From Deltaproteobacteria bacterium (GTDB taxonomy: Bacteria; Myxococcota_A; UBA9160; UBA6930): 64,000 bases of DNA. The notes beneath the pieces are model-generated. The model saw only the letters and a list, made by a program, of their open reading frames with translations. It was not told the DNA's origin and searched no databases. The position numbers and the translations under genes are program-made. Positions 9,417 through 18,374 of this stretch are shown here, in pieces. The stretch covers positions 62,001 through 126,000 of the forward strand of contig JAJDAQ010000098.1 in assembly GCA_029261815.1 (NCBI GenBank). The letters are read 5' to 3'. Within the stretch, counting starts at the first letter, position 1. Every line of letters starts with the position of its first letter.

Positions 9417-10685
9417 CTACCAGGGATGCACACGAACCGGCAGCTGCGTGTAGCCCTTCACGAAATTCGAGAACACACGCTCTGGAGTGCCAACGACCTC
9501 GACCTCGCGAAATCGCTTCAAGGTTTCTTCCCACAAAACCCGAAGCTGCATCTCCGCGAGCCGGCTGCCCATGCAGAAGTGGACGCCAAGCCCAAACGAC
9601 AGATGCTGCTTCGCGTTCTCCCGATCGATCAAGAACGCGTCGGGATCATCGAAGACCGCATCATCGCGGTTCGCCGAGACGTACCACATCACGACCTTGT
9701 CACCCTTCTTGATGCGCTTCCCTGCGAGCTCCGCATCCTGGGTCGCGGTACGCCGCATGTGCGCCAACGGCGTCTGCCAACGGATGATCTCGCTGACCAT
9801 GTTCGGAATCAGCTCCGGATGGTCTCGGAGCTTCTGGTACTCGTCGGGATTCTCGTTCAGCGCGACGATGCCACCCGTAATCGAGTTCCGCGTCGTGTCA
9901 TTTCCACCGACGATGAGCAGGACGAGTGTGCCCAGGTACTCCATCGGATCGAGATCCTGGGTCGCCGCCGAGTTCGCGAGCGCGGTGATGAAGTCGAGCC
10001 GCTCGGTCGGGGGCGCGTCCTTCCGCTCGTTCCAGAGTTCGGTGAAGCGGGACAGGCAATCGCGGAGGACCTCCTCGCGCTCCCTTTCGGTCACGCCCGC
10101 CGCACCCGTCTGTGCTGGGCTGGCCGTCGCCATGTCGGACCAGTAGGTCAGCTTGCTGCGCTCTTCGTACGGAAAGTCGAATAACGTTGCGAGCATTCCG
10201 GTCGTCAACTCGATCGAGACACGATCGACCCAGTCGAAGGTCTCGCCGACTGGGAGCGAGTCGAGGATCTCGATCACGCGCTCGCGAATGAGCGGCTCGA
10301 GGTACGCCAGGTTCCGCGGCGATGCGACCGGCTGGACGACCTTGCGATGGGCGATGTGCCGGGGACCGTCCATCGTAATGAAGCCGGCTTCGAGCGGGAA
10401 CTCGGGGTCCGGGTCCCCGACCACGATGCTCCGTGCCGACGAGTAGACCTCCGGGTTCTTTTCCACCGCGACGACGTCGTCGTATCGGGTCACCGACCAG
10501 TAGGCCCCGAATTCGCTGTCGGGGCAGTAGTGGACCGGATCCTCACGGCGCAGGCGCTCGAAGTACCCCCACAGCGTGTCGGTGGCGAAGATCTCCGAAT
10601 CCGAGACATCGATCTTCTCGAGCGGGATGGAATGGGGGTCGGCACCCGCCTGCCCAAGAGGGGGTCTGGCTGCAATCTCGCTCAT
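9417..10685 (-). CDS. Cytochrome P450
   Basis: A 422-residue soluble bacterial P450. Signatures are the I-helix GGNDTTRNSI (oxygen activation), ExxR in EIIRW, and the heme loop FGLGVHFCMG with Cys371 as thiolate ligand. The general layout resembles CYP125/CYP142/CYP124-type monooxygenases that hydroxylate steroid or terpenoid side chains, but the substrate is not set by sequence alone. The ATG at 10685 is preceded by AGGAG at good spacing. Translation could be extended upstream in frame, but that stretch has no conserved content. The methyltransferase follows in the same operon. No ferredoxin gene lies next to it. Confidence 0.88.
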   Translation of the reverse strand: MSEIAARPPLGQAGADPHSIPLEKIDVSDSEIFATDTLWGYFERLRREDPVHYCPDSEFGAYWSVTRYDDVVAVEKNPEVYSSARSIVVGDPDPEFPLEAGFITMDGPRHIAHRKVVQPVASPRNLAYLEPLIRERVIEILDSLPVGETFDWVDRVSIELTTGMLATLFDFPYEERSKLTYWSDMATASPAQTGAAGVTEREREEVLRDCLSRFTELWNERKDAPPTERLDFITALANSAATQDLDPMEYLGTLVLLIVGGNDTTRNSITGGIVALNENPDEYQKLRDHPELIPNMVSEIIRWQTPLAHMRRTATQDAELAGKRIKKGDKVVMWYVSANRDDAVFDDPDAFLIDRENAKQHLSFGLGVHFCMGSRLAEMQLRVLWEETLKRFREVEVVGTPERVFSNFVKGYTQLPVRVHPW

Positions 10686-10806
10686 CGCTGACTCCTGTCT
10701 GGCCCGAAACACGGCGCCGGGGGTTCGAGGGGGCGATGGTGGCAGAAACCCTTGCCCAGCGATATCGCCGACCGCGGTCTCCCGACCGCAGATGTGTTGA
10801 AAAAGC

Positions 10807-10828
10807 GAGTCCTTCGGCTCAATTTTTT
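10807..10828 (+). terminator. Small hairpin followed by a T run
   Basis: GAGTCC, a TTC loop and GGCTC form a short stem with one bulge at 10807-10820, followed by AA and six T residues (10823-10828). It has the shape of a weak intrinsic terminator on the plus strand, but no plus-strand gene ends here. It lies in the 248-base divergent gap between the P450 gene and the PEP-CTERM gene, so it could instead be an attenuator or chance. Confidence 0.25.
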
Positions 10829-10933
10829 GATTGTAGGGGAAACCCCATCGGGAGTAGTGTGTACGGGTTTCCAAGGCCTCGCTCTGAGCGGAACCTATCC
10901 TGTCGCTCAGTCCCCGGACCCGGAGTAGAACTG

Positions 10934-11518
10934 ATGAATTCCCTTCGTACTGTTGTCCTGGCCATGTTGCTGATCCTCCCGGCTTCCGCCGCGAGCGCCG
11001 GAACCCTGACGCTGACGTATGGGGGTAGCGGCGATGGCATTGGCTTCGACTTCAACGGCCCGATTTCAGGGGTTCTCACCCTCGAGTTGCAGGCCTCGAG
11101 TCCCACGATGATCACGGGATCGTTCGGCATCCTGAAGACCCTGGGCATCCAATCCTCGGGCCTTGGCACGCTCCTCGCGACGGGCAGCCGAACGATCACC
11201 GTCACGATCACGGGTACCGGCAGCGGGAGCGTAGGCGGATTTCAGGCCTTCCTGAGTGGCGTCTGCTGCTTCAGCTTCGGCGGCTTCCAGCTCAACGTCC
11301 CCGACCTGGCCGGCACCACATTCGGGGCCACGATCAGCCAGGGGATCCTGGCAACCACCGGCAGCGGGTCCTCGACCTTCCTGTCGCAGAGCTATGTGTT
11401 CGGCGGGACCGAACTCAGCCGCTCCTTCGTTCCTGAGCCGGCAACGCCGACATTGATGTTGAGCGGTCTCGCAGGTGCGGCACTGCTTGCGGTCGTCTGG
11501 CGCAATCGTCGGCGCTAA
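10934..11518 (+). CDS. Small PEP-CTERM sorting-domain protein
   Basis: A 194-residue protein with a signal peptide (MNSLRTVVLAMLLILPASAA) and a Gly/Ser/Thr-rich mature region of beta character. The C-terminal sorting signal begins VPEP at about 166, followed by a hydrophobic segment (LMLSGLAGAALLAVV) and the basic tail RNRRR. Such proteins are cut by exosortase and delivered to the surface or extracellular matrix. No exosortase gene is in the window. The start is the ATG with GGAG just upstream; TATCCT about 32 bases before is a possible -10. Two cysteines (CCF) lie mid-protein. Confidence 0.85.
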   Translation: MNSLRTVVLAMLLILPASAASAGTLTLTYGGSGDGIGFDFNGPISGVLTLELQASSPTMITGSFGILKTLGIQSSGLGTLLATGSRTITVTITGTGSGSVGGFQAFLSGVCCFSFGGFQLNVPDLAGTTFGATISQGILATTGSGSSTFLSQSYVFGGTELSRSFVPEPATPTLMLSGLAGAALLAVVWRNRRR

Positions 11519-11635
11519 GCCCGAACGACCACCGCAGCGCCAGATCCGCAGCAGCGTTCGCTGCCTCCGGGAGGGGGGTGGCTGGGGCGCGTGGGTGACT
11601 CGCGCACGCTGACCAACGAAGGCAGAATCCCTCCC

Positions 11636-14005
11636 ATGTTTGAACGCTTGCGGTGCGCCCTCGTCATCGGTGGCATGTGTTGGCTCTGCGTCGCCTGTGG
11701 GGATGCGCCGACCTCAGAGCAGACGGTTGACACGGTTCGCGACGCCGTTGCCATCGGCGACCGCAACACGGCGCTCGCGGCGATCGACCGGCTCGAGAAG
11801 ACGACGATTCCATCGCCGGAAGGGATGTTGGAATTGGCAGGGCTCTGGGCCTCGGTCGGCGAGCCCGGGCGCGCGGTCTGGCATCTGGAAGAAGGCGTCC
11901 GGCGCTTTCCCGACGAACATCGCCTACGCGTGGCCCTCGGGCGCGCGGCCATGCTGGTGTCGAATCCAGCACTCGCGATCCGCGCTGCCGGAGAAGTCCC
12001 GGCCGAAAGCGACGTGTACCTCAGCGCGCAGGTCTTGTTAGGCGAAGCGCAGATCAAGGCCGGTGACCTCGATGCCGGGCTCGAGACGCTCCGCCGATTG
12101 GACCAGTCGCACCCCCACGCGGCGGAGACCGCCCTTGCCCGCATTGGCACGCTCCTGGCTGAACGCGATGCGGATGCTGCCCGCGACGAACTCGCACGCG
12201 CTCGGACACTCACCCTCTCGCCGGAGCAGTCCGCCGCCGCCGACGGCCTCGAACTCCTTCTCTATCGGGTGGAACTCAACCAGGAAGACGCGTCGCGCGA
12301 CGAGGCCGTGTCCGCGTTGATGAATCTCGTCGATCGACGCCCGGACTTCTGGGCTGCATGGGAACTGCTGGTCACCCAGCTCGCGACTGCCGGCCGCCTC
12401 GAAGCGGCGCGAGAACGGGTGGAGGGTGCACTCCTGGCCAACCCGGAGCTTGTTCCCCTCCATGCGCTCAACTCGGTCATCCTCCGCGCACTGGGTGAGG
12501 AGGACGAAGCGCTCGCGGCCGCCGAACGATTCGCGCACCAGGCGAAGACACCGCGGGGGTGGGCCGTTGTCGCCGAACACCACCAGGCCTCGGGCGATGC
12601 GGAGGCGATGCTCTCCGCCTTCGAGCGCGGACTTGAGCTCTATCCGGACGATCCCGGACTCGCCGTCTCTCGCGCCGAAAGCCTCATCATCCTCGAGCGC
12701 CTCGATGAAGCGCGAGAAGCCCTCTCGCAAGTCCCACGCGCGTTCCGCGAGAGTCCGAAACTCGAAATCGTACGCGCACGGGTCGAACTCGCCGAAGGCG
12801 ACGCGGCGGCCGCACGCGAACGACTCGAGCGGGTCGTTTCCATTCTCGACGATTCCAGCGCCCAGTTCTGGTTGGGCGCTGCACTCGAAGAACTCGGAAT
12901 GACCGAGGGTGCAATCCGTCGCTATGGGCTGGCACACATGCGCGGGCCTCTGGACCCCGTTCCCTCCCTCGCATTGCAGCGCCTCTATTTCCGGAATCGG
13001 GATCTCCGCGGCGCCGCAATGGCTTCGGCCGATCTCATCAAGGTCGCACCAGCACTCGACGAAGGCTGGATCGGTCTGGTGGAAGCCCAGATTCTGCTAG
13101 GCGATCCCAGAGCCGCTCTGGCTGCCGTGAAGCCGTTGCGCGCGGCGGCACCCGACCGCGCGATCGGGCCAAGACTCAGCGCCCGGGCGCTCCGCGACCT
13201 CGGCCGCTTCGACGAAGCGGCCGCCGCTCTCGACAGCGCCGAAGCGCTCGGGGCCGACGTGGCCGTGGACCGTGCCGTACTCAAATCGCGGGAAGGCCGG
13301 CACGCCGAAGCCATCGCGGACCTCACAGCGCTGGCTCGGGAACGGCCCGACGATGCCGCGATCCAACTCGCATTGACCAAGGTCGCGTTCGTCGCGGGCG
13401 ACGAGACCGCAGGGAGCGAAGCGGCCGACAAGGCGATGCGCCTGCAACCCGACAACCTGGCACCGTTGCGAGAACGCTGCTTCTTCAGGGCTGCCCAAGG
13501 CAAGGAGGTCGGCGTCGCCGACTGCGCGCGCTACCTCGATGCGCATCCGGGCGACTCCGAAGCGCACTACTTCCACGGCTCATTGCTGGCGACGTTGGGC
13601 CGCACGACGGACGCCATCGGCGCCTATCGGCGCGCTGCCGACCTCGACCGTTCCGATTTCCGCTCCCGCAACAACCTGGCGACACTCCTCGGCAAAGTCG
13701 GCGATCTCGACGCCGCCCTCGACGCCGCCCAGGAGGCCTATGCCTTGTCGAACGAGCATCCGGTCGTAGGCGACACCCTCGGTTCACTGTACGTGGCGCG
13801 CGGGCTCCCCGCGCGCGCAGTCCCGCTCCTCGAGTCCGCATACGCGGGGGCGGCGAATGCCGAGATCGGACTTCATCTGGCGGAGGCGTACCGTGCGCTT
13901 GGCCGCCAGGCAGACCTCGAGCAGATACTGGCCGCGATCAGCAGCTTGCCGGATTTCGGACCCGAAGAGCAGGCGACGGCGGAGGCACTGTCGCGCAATG
14001 ACTAG
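11636..14005 (+). CDS. Large TPR lipoprotein, PrsT-like
   Basis: A 789-residue protein that is almost entirely TPR repeats. The N-terminus MFERLRCALVIGGMCWLCVA ends in a signal peptide with an imperfect lipobox (CVAC, Cys21). Repeats run from about 60 to the end, for example IGAYRRAADLDRSDFRSRNN and GDTLGSLYVARGLPARAVPL. The composition recalls the PrsT TPR lipoprotein of PEP-CTERM/exopolysaccharide systems, and a PEP-CTERM gene lies just upstream, but no exosortase or EPS polymerase genes are here. The sulfatase-fold gene begins within its last eight bases, so the two are coupled. Confidence 0.75.
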   Translation: MFERLRCALVIGGMCWLCVACGDAPTSEQTVDTVRDAVAIGDRNTALAAIDRLEKTTIPSPEGMLELAGLWASVGEPGRAVWHLEEGVRRFPDEHRLRVALGRAAMLVSNPALAIRAAGEVPAESDVYLSAQVLLGEAQIKAGDLDAGLETLRRLDQSHPHAAETALARIGTLLAERDADAARDELARARTLTLSPEQSAAADGLELLLYRVELNQEDASRDEAVSALMNLVDRRPDFWAAWELLVTQLATAGRLEAARERVEGALLANPELVPLHALNSVILRALGEEDEALAAAERFAHQAKTPRGWAVVAEHHQASGDAEAMLSAFERGLELYPDDPGLAVSRAESLIILERLDEAREALSQVPRAFRESPKLEIVRARVELAEGDAAAARERLERVVSILDDSSAQFWLGAALEELGMTEGAIRRYGLAHMRGPLDPVPSLALQRLYFRNRDLRGAAMASADLIKVAPALDEGWIGLVEAQILLGDPRAALAAVKPLRAAAPDRAIGPRLSARALRDLGRFDEAAAALDSAEALGADVAVDRAVLKSREGRHAEAIADLTALARERPDDAAIQLALTKVAFVAGDETAGSEAADKAMRLQPDNLAPLRERCFFRAAQGKEVGVADCARYLDAHPGDSEAHYFHGSLLATLGRTTDAIGAYRRAADLDRSDFRSRNNLATLLGKVGDLDAALDAAQEAYALSNEHPVVGDTLGSLYVARGLPARAVPLLESAYAGAANAEIGLHLAEAYRALGRQADLEQILAAISSLPDFGPEEQATAEALSRND

Positions 14006-15326
14006 AGGACTGTCGTTCGCGGCGATGGCACTCGTGCTCGCGATCCTCGGGTGCGGCGAAAGCCAGGAAGCAGACACTCGAGGCGCACTCAGCACGCGAC
14101 TCACCGAGGCGCAACAGCCGCACGTGATCTTCCTCCTCGTCGACATGTTGCGGGCCGACTGGACAACACCATATGGTGACGATCGTGGCACCACACCAGA
14201 GCTCGAACGTTGGGCCCAGCGCGGCGTCTTGTTTGAGGAAGTCCGGTCGCAGTCGTCGTGGACCAAGGTCTCGATGGCGTCGACCATGACATCACGCTTC
14301 CCGGCGGCACACGGAATCCGCGAAGCCACCGACGGGCTTGCGCCGGGCGCCGAGACCCTGGCGGATGCGTTCAAGAGCGCGGGCTATTCGACCTACGGCG
14401 TCCAGACCAACGGATGGCTCCACCCGTCCTTCGGTTTCGACCAGGGCTTCGACCGCTACTCCTTCCCGATCGGCGGAAAGCAGGCACACCTGCCCCGCCC
14501 GTCGCTCTGGGCCCATGCGGACCGCGTCATGGACGAAGCAACCCGCATCGTCTCGGCCCACGACCCAGCTGAACCCATGTTTCTCTATCTCCACTTCATG
14601 GATGTTCACGAGTTCGCGGCACCGCAGGAGTTCCAGACGTTCGGCCAGGGTCAGGAAGCGGCTTACCTCTCGGCGATTCGATGGGTCGACGATTCCATCG
14701 CCCGTGTCCTGGAACTCCTCGACGATCATGGCATCGCAGAGAACGCCGTGATCGTCTTCGCCAGCGACCATGGCGAAGCGTTCGGTGAGAACGGCCTCTA
14801 CGGCCACGCCAAGAACGTCCTTTCTTCGACGACGACCGTGCCGCTGGTCTTCCGGTTCCCGTTCGAGGTCGAGGCGACGCGCGTGCCAAGCCAGGTGCGC
14901 AACATCGACATTGCGCCGACGCTGCTCGAGCTTGCAGGGATTCCGGTCCCGGAAGCGTTCGAAGGCGCGTCGTTGGTTCCCCTGATGGAGGGGGCCACCG
15001 AGCCGGACCGGGAAACCCGGGCCTCGCTGCGAGCGCGCCTCTTCAAGGATGCGACGTTCCAGGAACTCGCCAGTGACGGACGCTGGGTCTACGTGCGCGA
15101 CTTCGAAGACGATGGCACGCCGCGACGGGACCGCCTCTTCGACCGCGAGGTCGACCCGGGCGAATACATCGACGTTTCTGCGAGCGAACCCGACGAGGCA
15201 GAGCGGATGCGGGAGATCCTCGAGGCGGGCCTCTCCCGGAAGCCCTCCAAGGACGTCCGCGAGACGAACGTAAGAATCGATCCTGGCATCGCGGATCGTC
15301 TGCGCGCGATGGGCTACCTGCAGTAG
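13998..15326 (+). CDS. Sulfatase-fold lipoprotein without the formylglycine cysteine
   Basis: A 442-residue alkaline-phosphatase-superfamily protein. The lipobox ILGC gives Cys19 as lipid anchor. The metal-binding start HVIFLLVDMLRADW (D49, D54) and the later FASDHGEAFGENGLYGHAKN are present. The CxPxR sulfatase signature is replaced by SSWTKVSMASTMTSR, so no Cys is available for formylglycine; the likely nucleophile is Thr89 or a nearby Ser, as in phosphotransferases and phosphodiesterases of this fold. Activity is therefore more likely phosphoryl or sulfuryl transfer through Thr/Ser than classical sulfatase chemistry. It starts inside the end of the TPR lipoprotein gene (8-base overlap). 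Confidence 0.78.
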   Translation: MTRGLSFAAMALVLAILGCGESQEADTRGALSTRLTEAQQPHVIFLLVDMLRADWTTPYGDDRGTTPELERWAQRGVLFEEVRSQSSWTKVSMASTMTSRFPAAHGIREATDGLAPGAETLADAFKSAGYSTYGVQTNGWLHPSFGFDQGFDRYSFPIGGKQAHLPRPSLWAHADRVMDEATRIVSAHDPAEPMFLYLHFMDVHEFAAPQEFQTFGQGQEAAYLSAIRWVDDSIARVLELLDDHGIAENAVIVFASDHGEAFGENGLYGHAKNVLSSTTTVPLVFRFPFEVEATRVPSQVRNIDIAPTLLELAGIPVPEAFEGASLVPLMEGATEPDRETRASLRARLFKDATFQELASDGRWVYVRDFEDDGTPRRDRLFDREVDPGEYIDVSASEPDEAERMREILEAGLSRKPSKDVRETNVRIDPGIADRLRAMGYLQ

Positions 15327-15377
15327 GTACGAAGATCTTCTTCGAGCGGCAGACCTCGAACTCCTGGAGGATGAAGC

Positions 15378-16274
15378 GTGGGCTTCCCCAAAGACATCGG
15401 CCTCATCGACCTCGGCATTGGCTTCCCCTACACGAGCGTGGAGGAGAAGAAGGCCACCTACGCCTTCATGCGCCCGCTCTACAAGGACGCGGAAACCATC
15501 CGCCAGATGGAGTTTCCGGCCGAGTACATGTTCAAGAACGTGCCCGACATCGTCTCACCAGATACGGACCCGATCGAATGGACCCTGGCCGAGATGGACA
15601 AATGGGGCGTGCAGATCGGCAAGGTCGGCTGCAGTGAGACCGGGATCGAGGCCAAGCGCCGCTACCCGAACCGGTTCGTCTTGAGCTACGAGGTCCGTGA
15701 CGCGAACGACGTCATGGGTTCGGTGCGGGGCATCCGGGAAGCGAACGCCGAGCACGGGATCGTGAGTGTCGGCATGTTTCCGTGCGGACAGTTTCCACAG
15801 CTCGGGATCGACGATCGGAAGATGTACCCGATCTATGCGACGTGCATCGAGGAAGGGATCCCGATCTTCATCAACGCCGGCATCGTGGGGCCACGTATGC
15901 CGAGCTGGCCCCAGCACGTCGAGCGGCTCGACGCGGTCTGTTACGACTTCCCCGAACTCACCATCGTCACACGCCACGGCTGCGAACCCTGGGAAGACCT
16001 CGCCGTGAAGTTGATGCTCAAATGGCCGGGCCTTCACTACTGCACCAGCGCATTCGCGCCCAAACACTATCCCGAGGCGATCGTGAAGTACGCGAACACG
16101 CGCGGTGCCGACAAGATCCTCTACTGCGGCTATTTCCCGGCCGGCATCTCGCTAGAACGTCAGTTCACCGAGATGAAGGAACACGTCGGCTTCCGCGACC
16201 ACGTCTGGCCGAAGTTCTTGCGCGAGAACGCCATCCGCGTGCTCGGAATCGAGGACATGGTCGGCGCGAGTTAG
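15378..16274 (+). CDS. Amidohydrolase-2 family protein lacking metal ligands
   Basis: A 298-residue TIM-barrel protein of the amidohydrolase_2 family. The start is GTG with GGAGG seven bases before it. The family's N-terminal HxH is replaced by G13-I-G15 in LIDLGIGFP, the strand histidine by N166 in IPIFINAG, and the late Asp by the YCGYF stretch (249-253). H200 in VTRHGCEPW remains. This subgroup is known from actinobacterial genomes as plain amidohydrolase. It probably does not use the usual metal chemistry. The downstream DUF3604 gene converges and overlaps by four bases. Confidence 0.75.
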   Translation: MGFPKDIGLIDLGIGFPYTSVEEKKATYAFMRPLYKDAETIRQMEFPAEYMFKNVPDIVSPDTDPIEWTLAEMDKWGVQIGKVGCSETGIEAKRRYPNRFVLSYEVRDANDVMGSVRGIREANAEHGIVSVGMFPCGQFPQLGIDDRKMYPIYATCIEEGIPIFINAGIVGPRMPSWPQHVERLDAVCYDFPELTIVTRHGCEPWEDLAVKLMLKWPGLHYCTSAFAPKHYPEAIVKYANTRGADKILYCGYFPAGISLERQFTEMKEHVGFRDHVWPKFLRENAIRVLGIEDMVGAS

Positions 16275-18295
16275 TCGGCGGCAGCTTCCGCAGCCGGTGC
16301 CGCGGCCGCGACCGGAACGAGGCTGATCGGCGACGACCAGGCGCGCTCTTGCAGCGTGGTCGGCAGGTCTGCACGGGGCTCCACGCCTTCGCGCAGCGCG
16401 TCCCAGGTCGACCAGCGACAGACCGGGTTCTCCAACACGCGGGCGTAGTAGAACGCCGGCTCCGCGGCATCGAAGTCCGGGTCTTCCCACAGCGCGTTGA
16501 GTTGCGCGCTTCCGGTCCCCGGTGACGTCGAGCAGTCTTCCAGATTCACGGAGGCGCCGTTGTCGCTGCAGCGGTGGGTCGAGGGATCCGGCGCGCTGCC
16601 GTCAGAACATGCGACGTCGTAGACCTGCTCGCGCGTCTCGCCCCCTTCGACCCAGCCCTTGATGATCTGCAGGCGCTGGAGCGGGGCACCCTTCGCGTCC
16701 GCGAGCGCCCACAGCAAGAACTGGGGCGCCGTATCCGCGCGAGCCGCGAGATCGCCGCCCATCGGCACGCCAGCCTCGTACGCCTGGTCGACCGCGTCCT
16801 CGGAATCGAGCACATCGGCAGCGAACCCGTGACCGCCAAAGAAGCGCAGGCGGATTCGCGTGCCCGACGTGGCGTAGGTCTCCTTGCGACGGAAGGCATC
16901 GTAGAGCGCCTCGCGGGTGTTCTCCTCGGCCCATACCGCGGCGAGGCCGGAAGCGCCGTAGGTTCGCGTCGCTGCCTTCAAGTAGGAACGACCCTCGACT
17001 TCCTCGACGAGATCCAGTCCCGCGAGGTTGGACAGCGTCGACTGCCACCAGGGCATCGGTACCGATCCACGTCGATCCGCCGTGGCGTCCAATAGGCCGA
17101 CCTTGGAGAAGAAGTTCGATTCGTCGTCGGAGATCGCGCCGGTATGGGTGTCGCTGGCCGCTACGAACCCGAAGTCATACGGGTTGGTGATGCCTTGACT
17201 CTCCAGCTTGAGACCGCGTAGCAAAGCGTCCCGGACATAACTTCCAGGCGGATCACTCGGCAGCATCGTGGCGACGCGGAACGGCATGAGCTCGAAGTCG
17301 GCCCATTCGTCGTTGGGAGAGAGTGACGGATGGGTCTCCGAGGTTCCCTTCACCTGGGTCATCTCCACGAGCGGCTCGTTCCGGATGCGCTGCTCGCCGT
17401 AGGCGGAATCCATCGGATCCCCCGCCCAATCCACGAGCTTGAACATCTGACCGTTGGACCCGTTCGAGTTGTGCGGGATCGCGAGGCTCTCGACACCTTT
17501 TTCGCGCAGCGCGTCCATCCAGTCCCACAGACCTTCCGGGTTCTGGGAATGAAAGCGCGAGAACGGGACATCCGGAAGTTCATCCGTGTCGCGGAAGATC
17601 ACGTTGCGGTGCAGGTTGCCGTTGTCGTCGCTCGAAGAGGTGTACTCGTACGCGGCGAACGTCGTGAAATGCCCGGGATCGTTATGCAGGTCGGCAGCAT
17701 CGATCGAGTCCCGCCACGCAGACCGCGAGATCTCGAGCACGCTCTCCGGATCGATCTCACCGGCTCGAATCGCCGTGACCATATCTGGAATGAACGTCGA
17801 AAAGGTCGTGACGCGCTTCAGCAGGTCGAACACGCCACCACCCGGCTCGGCATTGAGATCGTGGATCGGCTCCGCCAGCGCGTTCTTCGAGAACTCGGAC
17901 GACGTGTCGGCGGCCTCTTTCACGACACCCAGGAACAGCGCATGGTCCGTCACGGCGTAGAAGTCGAGCGGTTCGCGAAGCTGCACCTCGAACCCGCCTG
18001 GATGCATGATGGCCTCGCCCTTCGCATATCGATACGCGTCGTAGGGCGTCGCCGTCGTCCCGAAGGCGAACGCGTCGAACGAGTAGGTGGTGTGGACGTG
18101 CAAGTCGCCGAAGTAGGCGTTGCGCTCCGGCGGCGGATCCTGGTGGCGCACGAAGGTCTCACTCGATGTCTCGAACACCGGCGGGCCCCCTCGTCGGAAG
18201 GGACTGGGGTCTTCCATGCTCGGCGTGTCATCCGAGCACCCCACGAGCAGCACGAGGGGCAGACACGCGACAACACACTTCAGCGATCGATTCAT
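16271..18295 (-). CDS. DUF3604 domain lipoprotein (PHP-like)
   Basis: A 674-residue protein with a clear lipobox LVGC (Cys20). The DUF3604 core starts with YFGDLHVHTTYSFDAF, an HxH metal motif like PHP phosphoesterases, and continues with DFYAVTDHALFLG, NDPGHFTTFAAYEYTS and FGFVAASDTHTGAI. The family is thought to be a metal-dependent hydrolase; no substrate is established. The C-terminal third has cysteines that could pair in the periplasm (VACSDGSAPDPSTHRC). The ATG is preceded by AGGAGG at ideal spacing. It is a monocistronic unit facing the amidohydrolase-2 gene. Confidence 0.82.
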   Translation of the reverse strand: MNRSLKCVVACLPLVLLVGCSDDTPSMEDPSPFRRGGPPVFETSSETFVRHQDPPPERNAYFGDLHVHTTYSFDAFAFGTTATPYDAYRYAKGEAIMHPGGFEVQLREPLDFYAVTDHALFLGVVKEAADTSSEFSKNALAEPIHDLNAEPGGGVFDLLKRVTTFSTFIPDMVTAIRAGEIDPESVLEISRSAWRDSIDAADLHNDPGHFTTFAAYEYTSSSDDNGNLHRNVIFRDTDELPDVPFSRFHSQNPEGLWDWMDALREKGVESLAIPHNSNGSNGQMFKLVDWAGDPMDSAYGEQRIRNEPLVEMTQVKGTSETHPSLSPNDEWADFELMPFRVATMLPSDPPGSYVRDALLRGLKLESQGITNPYDFGFVAASDTHTGAISDDESNFFSKVGLLDATADRRGSVPMPWWQSTLSNLAGLDLVEEVEGRSYLKAATRTYGASGLAAVWAEENTREALYDAFRRKETYATSGTRIRLRFFGGHGFAADVLDSEDAVDQAYEAGVPMGGDLAARADTAPQFLLWALADAKGAPLQRLQIIKGWVEGGETREQVYDVACSDGSAPDPSTHRCSDNGASVNLEDCSTSPGTGSAQLNALWEDPDFDAAEPAFYYARVLENPVCRWSTWDALREGVEPRADLPTTLQERAWSSPISLVPVAAAAPAAEAAAD

Positions 18296-18374
18296 CGGAG
18301 CCTCCTGGCAATCGCCGCCCAGGATACTCGCTGGAACTTCCGCTCGCGCTCCCTCCAGCCAGAATTACACCCGC

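Noticed and set aside
10686..10874. Upstream extension of the P450 by 63 residues
   Set aside because: AGGAG precedes the ATG at 10685, and the extension holds no conserved P450 segment.
10433..10933. Extended reading of the PEP-CTERM gene from 10433
   Set aside because: The signal peptide begins at 10934 with a ribosome binding site; the upstream translation is low-complexity and antisense to the P450 gene.
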